A program made the position numbers and the translations under genes. A stretch of 64,000 nucleotides of DNA from Whitmania pigra (lineage: Eukaryota > Annelida > Clitellata > Hirudinida > Haemopidae): contig JAJTWR010000380.1 of the NCBI GenBank assembly GCA_021613335.1, positions 26,001 to 90,000 of the forward strand, read 5' to 3'. The notes under the pieces were generated by a model. That model had not been told where the DNA came from, searched no databases, and worked only from the letters and a program-made list of their open reading frames with translations. Positions 49,443 through 58,543 of this stretch are shown piece by piece (position 1 is the first letter of the stretch; every line of letters starts with the position of its first letter).

Positions 49443-51355
49443 CCTCCCCCCCTAACAAGTTCGTACTTCTTCTTGGACGCGTCCATCTCCAATCTCTTTG
49501 GCGGTCGGCGTCTCCTCTTTGGTCGTGGGGCCTGGTCTGCTTCGATAAGAACTTCTGTCGTGCTGGGCTCTCTAGCACTCATGTTGTTACCTTCCGGTTG
49601 GCTGAGGGGCAGTAGAGGCAGGTTAAAGGTATCCATCATGACGTTGAAGGCGTCATCCACTGTCCGAGGTCTCAGCTGATTCGCGTGTCGTTTGACAATC
49701 TTGCTGTTGCATCGGACATCATAGAGTACCGTTCCAAGTCTTCTGATGACCACTCCTGGGGCCCATCGACCTCGTGGATCTTCATACAGCCTCAAGTACA
49801 CTGTGTTCCCTTCGGCAAACTCCCTGCGATGTACCTTGCGCGTCTGCTGCGCTTTGCCTTTCATCGCTTCCTGGTGTAGATGACTCTGCAACTGTAGGTC
49901 ACTTACCGGAGTCCTCAACTGTCGTCCAATGCAGTTTTCTGCTGTGGCTCCCTCCCCTCTCAACTTCTGAAAAGTTCTCTTGAAGGTGTCCACAAAACGT
50001 TTTGCCTTCTTCATGGAGCATCGGCCCAGTTCCTCCTTGAAGACCTCTGGGTGTCTGTCGGACAATTCTTGGGACAGACCTCCTACTTCAACTGTTCTCT
50101 GTTCCACTTGACAACAGATGGCGTTGAAGGCCTTCGCAAATGGTGGCAACTGGTCTAGCCACTCAATGCCCAAAAGCTGGTCCACATCCTTAGCCACGAA
50201 GCAGCGACCATGGCCAGTGAACCCTTGGCAGCGGAATTGCACATCGAAACAACCAAGTACCTCAATCGGGATGCCATTTGCAGCTGACAGTGACACTGAA
50301 GACTTGTCCAGATCTGGAGCTCCAATCTTCTCCCATGTGTCCGTGTTGATGATGGTTACATCTGCACCCGAATCAAGCTGCATATCAATCTTGATGCTTC
50401 CAAAATCGATCTTGGCAAATTTCCTTTTTCCCCTTTTTTGGTTGTCATCGATCTTCTTTACTCTCAATTTCTTGGGACAACTCTTTGCCAGATGAGTTGT
50501 CTCGTCACAGATGAAACATCTCCTTACAGTTGAAGGTCGGCCGGGTTCTTTGCTACGGAACTCTGGTCGAGGCTTCCTTCTGCTGTTTCTCTGGACCACC
50601 TGCACAGCACTTAGGACTTCTCCGATGGCACTTGCATCTTTTCTCAGAGTCAGAATGTGTTCGCATTCATTGTTCAAGTCCTCCAGTGTGCAGTTTGGTT
50701 GCAGCTCCAACTTCTGCAGCAACCATGTTCGGAAGTCGGCGTGTGCTTGCATCTTCATCCCAGAAATGTAAATCAGGCATTTAAATTGCTCTTTTGTCAA
50801 TTCATCTACCCGTGCCAGCTCGCACATTCTGTTGACCTTCGTGGTGTATGCTCTGAAGTTCATGTCCTCAAGCGTAACCCGGAGTGCGTCATATCTGCGT
50901 CTGAAAGTACTATCTTTGTCTCCAAACAACGTCTCCAAGATTGCCTTGACCTCATCATACTTCAGATCCTTTGTTGACCTTGGTCGAATGTGGTCCCGGA
51001 ACAGGTTGTACACTTCTGTATCCAGTTTCATCACAAGCACCCTCGCTCTCTCCTCCTCCGACAATCGTGAACCGTGAGTTGCAACTGCATCTTCGAAACG
51101 TTCGATCCATTTTGTGAACGTGCCTCCATGTTCAGGATCGTAGTTGAAGGTCTGAGTCTTACTGATCATTTCCGTGATCAGTTCTTCGCCTTGACGATGT
51201 GTAGTCGAGTGAAGATTGACCTTCTCCAACAGTTGCAACAAAAGTTCGTCGCGTTTCTTGTTTTCTTCGTCTGGTTTCTTGCTTTCTTCGTCTCGTCGTC
51301 GATTTTCTTCCATGAACATCGTCATCATAGAAACGAATTTATCTTCGGATCCCAT
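49421..51355 (-). CDS. Gypsy-2 gag-protease fused to integrase C-terminus
   Basis: About 644 codons from the first ATG (MGSEDKFVSMMTMFMEENRR). Capsid: FTKWIERFEDAVATHGSRLS and VNRMCELARVDELTKEQFKC. Zinc knuckle CFICDETTHLAKSC. Protease DSGADVTII with LLGIEWLDQLPP. After CSMKKAK the frame jumps directly to RFVDTFKRTFQKLRGEG, integrase sequence that in gypsy-1 lies past RT, RNase H and most of the integrase core. A second jump, after GEGAT to AENCIGRQLRTP, removes about 35 more codons. Both deletions keep frame. The integrase C-terminus follows (RWAPGVVIRRLGTVLYDV, VKRHANQLRP). The ORF overlaps the 3' LTR by about 20 bp. This suits a non-autonomous gag-only element ('TR-GAG'-like). Confidence 0.93.
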   Translation of the reverse strand: MGSEDKFVSMMTMFMEENRRRDEESKKPDEENKKRDELLLQLLEKVNLHSTTHRQGEELITEMISKTQTFNYDPEHGGTFTKWIERFEDAVATHGSRLSEEERARVLVMKLDTEVYNLFRDHIRPRSTKDLKYDEVKAILETLFGDKDSTFRRRYDALRVTLEDMNFRAYTTKVNRMCELARVDELTKEQFKCLIYISGMKMQAHADFRTWLLQKLELQPNCTLEDLNNECEHILTLRKDASAIGEVLSAVQVVQRNSRRKPRPEFRSKEPGRPSTVRRCFICDETTHLAKSCPKKLRVKKIDDNQKRGKRKFAKIDFGSIKIDMQLDSGADVTIINTDTWEKIGAPDLDKSSVSLSAANGIPIEVLGCFDVQFRCQGFTGHGRCFVAKDVDQLLGIEWLDQLPPFAKAFNAICCQVEQRTVEVGGLSQELSDRHPEVFKEELGRCSMKKAKRFVDTFKRTFQKLRGEGATAENCIGRQLRTPVSDLQLQSHLHQEAMKGKAQQTRKVHRREFAEGNTVYLRLYEDPRGRWAPGVVIRRLGTVLYDVRCNSKIVKRHANQLRPRTVDDAFNVMMDTFNLPLLPLSQPEGNNMSAREPSTTEVLIEADQAPRPKRRRRPPKRLEMDASKKKYELVRGGGVVVRNQ

Positions 51356-51369
51356 CCTCGTCGCCAAAA

Positions 51370-51552
51370 TGTTATATCTCTGAGATCCCGAAGAAAGGCA
51401 AGGTTTAACGTAACGGTTTATTCACAAGTAAACATCAACTACACACGGTCACTACATGAGAGAGAGAGTGAGCGATAGCTCAAGGCTATTTATAGAACAT
51501 GTTCCATTGTGTTCATGGCGCGCTCCACTCTCATTGGTTCCTCACCACAACA
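51370..51552 (-). repeat. Gypsy-2 5' LTR
   Basis: 183 bp; on the minus strand followed by 'tttTGGCGACGAGGATGG', the tRNA primer-binding site position. Confidence 0.93.
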
Positions 51553-53880
51553 CAAACTATGCTTAGAATATATATTATATCTAAATTTCTGAAGAATAAT
51601 ACAGAATACGGACTAATAATAATTAACAATAATTCTTATCTCGGCCTCTCGAGCCCTATTGAGAACGGCCAAAATCTCTCTTTGTCTTAGCATTTTCTCA
51701 TCGGTTTTGTCGGTTTTATATGTCGCCAAACCCTAATATCTCGAGCAAAAGAGGGCCAACTTCGCCACTTTACCTTGGTTGTTTTGACCCCGCGACAATT
51801 CATCGACTTTAAAGTGGAACTGCCAAAACTATTCAGAATGATCAGCTTAACTGGACGAGTAAGAAGACGAAAAAAATGATCTAGGATGGCGAAATGACTT
51901 GAAGTTTCTGTACCAGCTAATTGGATTATTTCGACATTTATAAAATTCTAAGAAGATGATCAAGGTGATATTTCATGCACTTCCAGCCTTATCTAGCTTG
52001 TTGGTATTGGAATGGCATGCGATTTGGCTCAGAGGGTTGCGTTACGAACTTTAAATCATAATAAATCACAATAACTCATCATAACAATTAAAATCGTTTG
52101 ATACTTGGGGCAACGTTGTGGAATAACTCGCTGCTCTTTAAATACTTTAATTTAAATCAAAAGTCTCACGAGCTCTTTCTGAATGCCATTTAGAACTTAC
52201 ACTATCGCTTGGGCTAGAAAGTAGACCAACCATCCATTCTAGGTTTGCCATGACAAGTAGCAGTTAAGACATACCTTCCAGTATTCCCTCCACATAATTC
52301 CGAAACATCATCATCGTTATGATCATCACTGTTACTTGTCAAATAGAAATTTGTCAAAGACCATAGTCATTGCAGTAGCTGTTACATCACAAAATCATTG
52401 TATAACTTTATAATAGGATAGATTTGCAATGTACTGTAAACGGACTAGGTTAGTCATACCATTTGTTTCACCTGTTGCAGCTGCGTTAATGTCGATTCAA
52501 AATCCAATGAAAGGAGAGAAAGAAAGATTGAAGAGATTCTTATTATAATATCATAATGTAGGCAACACTTTGAAATTAAAGGATATAAATAAAACAGCAA
52601 GCTCAAAAATGAAGAATGTATAGCACGAATATGAAAAGTAAAACGAGATAAATGTCAAGTGCGTGTAATGGGTAAAACCTACCTGTACGACTGAATCACA
52701 CCTGTTGCACCTGATAAGCTTCAGGACGGGTTTATTAGTTGCGGCTAGAGGCGATAATGCTTTTTATTGAACATAAGTTCGTTAATTTGGATCAATAATC
52801 TTGGCTTAGCATTCCTGTATCCAGGTGAGTAGAGGCCTTACTATTAATGCGATAAAAATATATATTTTAAGCAGCTTAAATAAAATAATTAAGTTATTAA
52901 TAGCTATTAATAGGCTTAATAGGTACAAACTCAAAATTATATATGTAATAGTTTCTTTTTACTTCGCCTTGGAGCTCCTTGGAGGAGTTTCCCCCGTCTT
53001 CAAACGTTTCGACCCTTGCAATCTCCTTACGTTTTCTGCGGGGCGGTGATCAGCCGAATGTCTCTGTCGGTTTTGACGTTCTGGACCCAACTTTTACCAC
53101 CGGCTATGAGAGGCACTTGTTGGCCTTGTTATTCCGGTCACTGCTACCTGGACTCTAAAATCTCTCAATTGTTTAATTAATTGTAACATTGTTATTAATA
53201 TTCTGGACATTTTCTTCTTTCGTTATTTTCATCACCATTTTTTAGCCATTTCCAGTAAAATTAAAAGATAGCTTAAAGAATGTAGTTCAAAATTAATTTT
53301 TTATTAAGTATAAATATTTTACAATAAGTAATAATTATTACTACCAATTATCGTACAAGAAATAATAATTATTACGGACAACTGTTTTTGTGCTAATTCA
53401 AGAGCACCTTGTTAACCTTTGACCTTAAGCCATCGTCCTCAACAGCACCATTCTAATCAACCCAACTGGGCGCACAGAAGAGATGTTTGGAGGTTCGCAG
53501 GACCCAACACTGCTGAGGCAATTTTTTCACGAGACTGATAAAAACAACAACGGCTTCATTGAGGTCACTGAACTTGGAAGCATTGTCAGGAAAATGTACG
53601 ACTCCATGAAAATTAAATACGATGACTCCAAGATACAAGAAGATGTCGAGGTATGGAATTTAAAACATGTGCTCATGAATATTAATATTAGCTTTGATAA
53701 GTGCTGACTAATTCTGATTGGCTGCTAATTTCAGAGCATCTTGAAGACTTTTGACACGACAAGGAAGGATGGAAGGATTGACGAAGAGGAGTTCCTGACA
53801 GCCATGTGTGGCACTGCGTGTCGCAAATTATAGAGTACCAATCCAACTGCAGCAGTGGTCGGAACAAATAATGTTCATGT
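51553..53880. repeat. Segmental duplication copy 2, middle block
   Basis: Corresponds to 24488-25436 joined to 26167-27747, with one tandem unit and the 730-bp segment missing. Includes the family 5 repeat (52960-53140, -) and the second EF-hand gene. A 20-base insert near 52640 ('gagataaatgtcaagtgcgt') is absent from copy 1. Confidence 0.9.
53483..53833 (+). CDS. Small two-EF-hand calcium-binding protein, copy 2
   Basis: Exons 53483-53650 and 53735-53833, same structure and splice sites as the gene at 27348-27698, 88 residues, no stop or frameshift. I count five coding differences from copy 1, two of them changing residues (K42M and A49S), both outside the canonical first loop. Gypsy-3 begins 47 bp after the stop, so transcripts would carry LTR sequence in the 3' UTR or end inside the element. 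Confidence 0.9.
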
Positions 53881-54073
53881 TGTTGTATCGCTTGTATAAA
53901 TGAAAACAACAGCGAAACTAAAAGTCTTTATTTACAACAAAACACGTCTTCTTGTTTTTAACTAATTCGTATCAATTGTATGTAGCAACTCCAGAACTCA
54001 AAACGAACCGCTCTCTCGCTTCACAATTAGGCACTAGCCTTTAGGCACATACAGGTGTGCTAGCTACGTAACA
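53881..54073 (-). repeat. Gypsy-3 3' LTR
   Basis: 193 bp, target duplication CATGT to its left. Confidence 0.95.
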
Positions 54074-54374
54074 CCTCCCCCTTCAGTAAAAGTCGTCGGT
54101 TCAACTGCTGACGAATTCTTTCTGATCTTCGTGGCATAGTCGGAGAAGGGAACCGTACTTCGGGTCCGGGTTCTTTAATCGTTCTTTGCCCTCTTCTTGG
54201 CGTAGGTTCTTGTAATTGTCTTGGTCGCTCAGACGTTGGTTTCACTATCAGGGATGGATGTACAACCACTGGATCTCCAGGATCAGCATCCTGTTCAACA
54301 CCGTATCTGTGGCGAATTTGATCAATGTGCCTCTTCCACAAATATCCCTGCCTTAAAGATTTGACTACAAACAA
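54074..54374 (-). CDS. Gypsy-3 pol C-terminal tail
   Basis: LRQGYLWKRHIDQIRHRYGV then a Pro/Arg-rich tail (PRRSERIRQQLNRRL). It corresponds to the end of integrase ('W.RH.DQ(L/I)R'). One frame away from the integrase core frame. Confidence 0.8.
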
Positions 54375-54429
54375 TCTTGGACCCAGAATCTGTTGAATTA
54401 TAGCCGGTACCCATCTTGGTTGTCGATCT

Positions 54430-55149
54430 CTATGAGGTCCAAAGTATTTTACGTAGCAAGGCGATCCTACCGCGAATCGCTTTGTTTTTTCTTTGTGTAA
54501 GAGCTACCTCTTTTGTCAGGAGCGACGGAGATGGGCGAAGGACATTGACTCTCGCCCGTATTTGTCTGCCGTTTAGCAGTTCACAGGGCGACAAACCAGA
54601 TTCCAAAGGAGTCCTTCGATACTGTATCAGGAATTCTTGTAGAGCCATTTTAGGATTTAATCTCGATTTATTCATCGATTTCTTGAATGTCTGAACAAGT
54701 CTTTCGGCATGACCATTTGTCGCTGGATGGTAAGGTGCACCAGTTAAATGACGAATTCCCCGCTCGTTCAGAAATGATTTAAATTCCTCGCTCATAAATG
54801 CTTGAGCATTATCTGATACCAGTGAATGTGGATATCCAAAATGAGCAAAATCCTCCTCTAACAACTCCATGGTAGCTTTGGCTGTAAGGCCGGAAGTTGG
54901 ATGTATGCATGGATATCTTGAAAATGCATCTACAACAATCAACCAATTTGTTCCGAGAAAATTAACTGCATGATCCACATGTAAACGACTCCATGGTTCG
55001 TCCGGAACCACCCACGGATGATTCAAGGCTTTTGGCGGATTATTGTGTTGTTCTTGACAGCTGGAACAACCTCTGCAAAGAATTTCAATTTCGCGATCCA
55101 TCCGAGGCCAATAAACGGCTGTTCTAGCCAGATATTTCATCTTTTGCAT
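54430..55149 (-). CDS. Gypsy-3 integrase
   Basis: Zinc region KMKYLARTAVYWPRM and CRGCSSCQEQ; catalytic core with Asp in LHVDHAVNF, Asp in LVSDNAQAF and Glu in NGHAERLVQTFKKS, spaced as in retroviral-type integrases; then PLESGLSPCELLNGRQIRA. 239 codons, open. It overlaps the upstream RNase H frame by 13 bp in another frame, where an indel near 55175 changes register. Confidence 0.9.
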   Translation of the reverse strand: MQKMKYLARTAVYWPRMDREIEILCRGCSSCQEQHNNPPKALNHPWVVPDEPWSRLHVDHAVNFLGTNWLIVVDAFSRYPCIHPTSGLTAKATMELLEEDFAHFGYPHSLVSDNAQAFMSEEFKSFLNERGIRHLTGAPYHPATNGHAERLVQTFKKSMNKSRLNPKMALQEFLIQYRRTPLESGLSPCELLNGRQIRARVNVLRPSPSLLTKEVALTQRKNKAIRGRIALLRKILWTS

Positions 55150-55904
55150 TCCGAAATGTCCCAGGTGTAATAACTGTAAAACCTCTTGGGAATAACTAAT
55201 CTGTTACCCATCCACAGGCATTTACCCTCAAAAAACAAAGAATCTTTAAGTCTTTTGAAAAACGTAACTTCGTCCTCATTGATCTTCTGTGGCCAACCCT
55301 TTTCCATGTACCTGAGAATCGTTGTAATTACGGAGTCTTTTGCTGTTTCCTCCGAAATTGCTTTAGAGTCAGTCGAAGTAATTTGTTGACTCAACGCATG
55401 AATCGTGCAGACATTGGAAAATTCCAATTCCTTCTCTGCATCATCAAATATTTTATCTTCACCCGAAGGTAATCGACTTAGCGAATCTGCGTTCCCGTGT
55501 TCAGACGTTTTCCTGTATTCAATTGTATAATTGTACTGTTGAAGTATAAGGGCCCAGCGCGTCAGCCGATTCAAAATAAGTTTTGGCACTGCTTTATTTG
55601 GATCAAATAAAACCAAGAGTGGCTTGTGATCAGTCACTAAGATGAATTTCCTGCCGTAGAGATATGGATGGAATTTTTGTACTGCGCATATTATTGAGAG
55701 AGCTTCCTTATGAATTTGACTGTATTTGCTTTGGCTTTCGGACAAAAGCTTTGAAACGTTGAATATGGGTCTTTCAGATCCATCTGGATAACGGTGAAAT
55801 AATATTGCTCCCAAACCTACTTCGGATGCATCACATGCAATTCCAACTTGTAACTTTGGATCAAAGTGGGCCAGTTGAACTCGTTTCAGCAGTAATTCTT
55901 TCAA
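55137..55904 (-). CDS. Gypsy-3 RNase H and connection
   Basis: IACDASEVGLGAILFHRYPD (first D), HKEALSII (E), LVTDHKPLLVLF (D), then YRKTSEHGNADSLSRL and the start of the integrase region (LWMGNRLVIPK). 255 codons, open. Confidence 0.9.
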   Translation of the reverse strand: MKELLLKRVQLAHFDPKLQVGIACDASEVGLGAILFHRYPDGSERPIFNVSKLLSESQSKYSQIHKEALSIICAVQKFHPYLYGRKFILVTDHKPLLVLFDPNKAVPKLILNRLTRWALILQQYNYTIEYRKTSEHGNADSLSRLPSGEDKIFDDAEKELEFSNVCTIHALSQQITSTDSKAISEETAKDSVITTILRYMEKGWPQKINEDEVTFFKRLKDSLFFEGKCLWMGNRLVIPKRFYSYYTWDISECKR

Positions 55905-55919
55905 TCTGTTGAACGATTT

Positions 55920-56298
55920 TTCTTGTCCAACTCGAATTCATAAGAAGCTTAAGAAGAGGGCAAAGAACGATTTTTCTTGATTCGGTCCCCAAAACCATTT
56001 GATATTTTTGCGAGTCAAAGAATACAAGGGTTCAGCAACCGTAGACAAATCTGGTATGAATTTGTGGTAAAATTGTATCGAACCCAAAAACGATTTCAGT
56101 TCCGAAATATTTACTGGTCTGGACATGGAAGCTACGGCATCAACTTTTCCTCCAGGACCAACACCTTCTCTTGACAACGTATGGCCAAGATAATCTAAAG
56201 ATTCTTGTGCATTTCTCTTTGTTACATTTTAAGCCACTGTCTTGTAGTTTCTGTAGTGTATTCTTTAGATTTTGTAGATGTTCCTGTTCGGTCGCGCC
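55920..56298 (-). CDS. Gypsy-3 RT C-terminal piece, disrupted
   Basis: From TGA 56299 towards 55938: DSGLKCNKEKCT, a frame change near 56205, then LGHTLSREGVGPGGKVDAVA and LKSFLGSIQFYHKFIPDLST. Near 55975-55920 the 15-base string 'caagaaaaatcgttc' (minus) occurs twice around a 39-bp insert that creates a stop. Part of that insert is identical to the protease region (see findings). Confidence 0.85.
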
Positions 56299-58269
56299 TC
56301 ATATTAGTATGTCATCCAGATATACCACCACTCCAGGTAGGTCACTGGTCAAATTATCCATGATTTCCTGGAAATACCCAGGCGCTGAACTTATGCCGAA
56401 CGGAAGTCTTGTTTGTAGGAATACACCTCTAGGTGTGCTAAGGGCAAGACGTCGTTGACTCTCGGGACCCAGTTTTATTTGATTGTAGGCGTCCGCTAAA
56501 TCAATTTTTGTAAAAAATTTACTTCCGGATAATTTCCTAATAAGGTTCTCGGGTAATGGCATTTGGTGTCGGTGAGTTTCTAGCTGTGAATTTACTGTGA
56601 CAGCGTAATCCCCACACACACGCAATTTGACCTTTGAACCCGATCCTTTCTTCCGAATTGGTACAATTGGAGTTCCCCACTCATTGAATTTGGTTGGTAT
56701 CCAAATTCCTTTCTGAATTCCAGCTTCTAAAGCTTGATTCAAATCCTCCATGATAGCGAATGGCACCGTCCTTGGTTTCTTAAACACCGGCACGGCCTCC
56801 TCCTTGAATTTGATTTCCAGTTCACAATCTTTAAGCAAACCTAATCCTGGCTGAAATAATTCCTCGAATTTCTGGCAGAGATCGCGACACTTCTTTTGGA
56901 CGTCGTTTGCATTCAAGTTTGAATGTATCTCTTCATTCTGTACAAGACATATTCTCTGAGATTCCTGAAGCTTTTTACTCAAGTCTACCTGCAACTGTAA
57001 CATTGCGACTCTTCCCAACAAATTCAGTTGTTTTGGAGTCACGTTGAAAGTTATGTATGTTATGTTTTCCTTCTCTGGCATGGATGCGTCAATCTTGAAC
57101 GAACCGTAAATTGGTAGGACATCACCTGTAACCGACCTGTATTCAGTTGAATTTCTTTGGAGTTTTGGGCAGCCTAATTCGGTCCATATTGTCTTCGAAA
57201 TAAAACTGTCGCGTGTACCGCTGTCCAACTCGAATTCATAAAGTTTCTTGCCAAGTTGTATCTTTTGTAAAAGCGGATCATTATCATGCATTCTTTTGAT
57301 TATTTGCACGACGTTTCGTGGTTTCTTCTGGAAACACACTCTTTCGTAATGGCCTTTCCTTCCACAAAAATTACAAACAACACCAGTCTTCTTACATTTG
57401 TCGGCCCAATGTTCCGCACTACCACACCTGTAACAATTGTAACGCTTTGTAGGGTGTGCATTGTCTCGCTTGAATGTTTTGCTGGTATCGTATCTTTTGC
57501 TTGAAATGTCTTTTCTTTGAAATGGAGTCTGTTCTCCTCTCTTGGCGTGAGCTATCTGTTCCGGTTTCAACTGAATAGCCTGAATTGACTCCGAAGTCGA
57601 ATGGTATACTGTGTCTTTGGCCACGGTGGCCGCTCCTTCAATCTCATTTGCCACTTCCACTGCTTTAGCAAAAGACAGTTTCTCTTCTGGGATTCTAAAC
57701 AATGCTTTCAGAACTGCTTCATTTTGAATGCTGCATATAAAATTTGTTCGGAGCGCCTCGTCCAATGGATTTGTAATGCTCGAGAAATCGCACGTGACCG
57801 CTCCTTGACGAATCCGAGTTGCGAGCTCTTGTACCGACTCACCTGGTTTTCTTTTCCCATTAGTCCAAAATTTGTATCTTTCTCGTATTACAAAAGTAGC
57901 CGGATTGAATAACTTTTCCATGTTCAAGACTATTTGTTCGTAATTCATGTCATTTGCATTTCTGGGCGGTTGCAATTGCGTAGCCAAAGTTTCAAGCATT
58001 TTATGTATTTCTGGACTTTGGTTTATAAGAAAAACCTGGGCTGCTTTGCCTTTAGCGATTGAATTTGCCAACAGAAATGTATCAAACCTTTTGATGTAAT
58101 CCTTGAATAATTCTTTCTCTGGTTGAAAAGGCTCGAACTTTTGTATAGAAGACGTCGTATTTCCTTGTTCAAAAGTTTGTAGCATTTGTATCATTCTTCT
58201 TTCACTTTCTGCTGTTTGTTTCGCCAACATTTCAGCAAACAACTGAACAATTTCTTTCAATTCCGACAT
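56299..58269 (-). CDS. Gypsy-3 gag-protease-RT (N-terminal part)
   Basis: 656 codons from MSELKEIVQLFAEMLAKQ, 81 bp from the 5' LTR. Capsid: FEPFQPEKELFKDYIKRFDT and VIRERYKFWTNGKRKPGES; two zinc knuckles CYRCGSAEHWADKC and CNFCGRKGHYERVC; protease DSGTRDSFI with NLLGRVAML; RT KVKLRVCGDYAVTVN, TKIDLADAYNQIKL, LPFGISSAPGYFQE and YLDDILI, then TGA at 56299-56301. Gag and pol share one frame, so no frameshift is used between them. The stop falls immediately after the RT active site. Confidence 0.93.
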   Translation of the reverse strand: MSELKEIVQLFAEMLAKQTAESERRMIQMLQTFEQGNTTSSIQKFEPFQPEKELFKDYIKRFDTFLLANSIAKGKAAQVFLINQSPEIHKMLETLATQLQPPRNANDMNYEQIVLNMEKLFNPATFVIRERYKFWTNGKRKPGESVQELATRIRQGAVTCDFSSITNPLDEALRTNFICSIQNEAVLKALFRIPEEKLSFAKAVEVANEIEGAATVAKDTVYHSTSESIQAIQLKPEQIAHAKRGEQTPFQRKDISSKRYDTSKTFKRDNAHPTKRYNCYRCGSAEHWADKCKKTGVVCNFCGRKGHYERVCFQKKPRNVVQIIKRMHDNDPLLQKIQLGKKLYEFELDSGTRDSFISKTIWTELGCPKLQRNSTEYRSVTGDVLPIYGSFKIDASMPEKENITYITFNVTPKQLNLLGRVAMLQLQVDLSKKLQESQRICLVQNEEIHSNLNANDVQKKCRDLCQKFEELFQPGLGLLKDCELEIKFKEEAVPVFKKPRTVPFAIMEDLNQALEAGIQKGIWIPTKFNEWGTPIVPIRKKGSGSKVKLRVCGDYAVTVNSQLETHRHQMPLPENLIRKLSGSKFFTKIDLADAYNQIKLGPESQRRLALSTPRGVFLQTRLPFGISSAPGYFQEIMDNLTSDLPGVVVYLDDILI

Positions 58270-58350
58270 TTTCTTTAACCGAAAGTAACCGTGACAGAAA
58301 TTGAAACCTCGTAGACTTGTACTTCAGAAACAACTGTCGACTGCGCCACT

Positions 58351-58543
58351 TGTTGTATCGCTTGTATAAATGAAAACAACAGCGAAACTAAAAGTCTTTA
58401 TTTACAACAAAACACGTCTTCTTGTTTTTAACTAATTCGTATCAATTGTATGTAGCAACTCCAGAACTCAAAACGAACCGCTCTCTCGCTTCGCAATTAG
58501 GCACTAGCCTTTAGGCACATACAGGTGTGCTAGCTACGTAACA
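58351..58543 (-). repeat. Gypsy-3 5' LTR
   Basis: 193 bp; target duplication CATGT to its right. Confidence 0.95.

Larger units (their letters stand above)
49262..51552 (-). mobile_element. Gypsy-2: complete LTR element lacking RT, 5-bp target duplication
   Basis: LTRs 49262-49442 (181 bp) and 51370-51552 (183 bp) both start TGTTATATCTCTGAG and end CACCACAACA, differing by one substitution and a small indel in the GA-rich run. The target duplication CAAAC (49257-49261 and 51553-51557) is confirmed by copy 1, which has one CAAAC at 24488-24492. Minus-strand primer site 'tggcgacgaggatgg' adjoins the 5' LTR, and a purine tract 'ggggggagg' precedes the 3' LTR. One long ORF lies between. All cis signals for retrotransposition are present, but RT, RNase H and the integrase catalytic core are missing. 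Confidence 0.95.
53881..58543 (-). mobile_element. Gypsy-3: full-length Ty3/gypsy element, very young LTRs
   Basis: LTRs 53881-54073 and 58351-58543 (193 bp each), both TGTTGTATCGC...TAACA, apparently differ at one base ('cttcacaatt' against 'cttcgcaatt'). The target duplication CATGT (53876-53880 and 58544-58548) is single in copy 1 at 27743. Minus-strand primer site 'agtggcgcagtcgacag' adjoins the 5' LTR; 'gggggagg' purine tract before the 3' LTR. Gag-pol is complete in content but broken by one TGA and three frame changes. The low LTR divergence shows insertion well after the segmental duplication. Confidence 0.95.
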
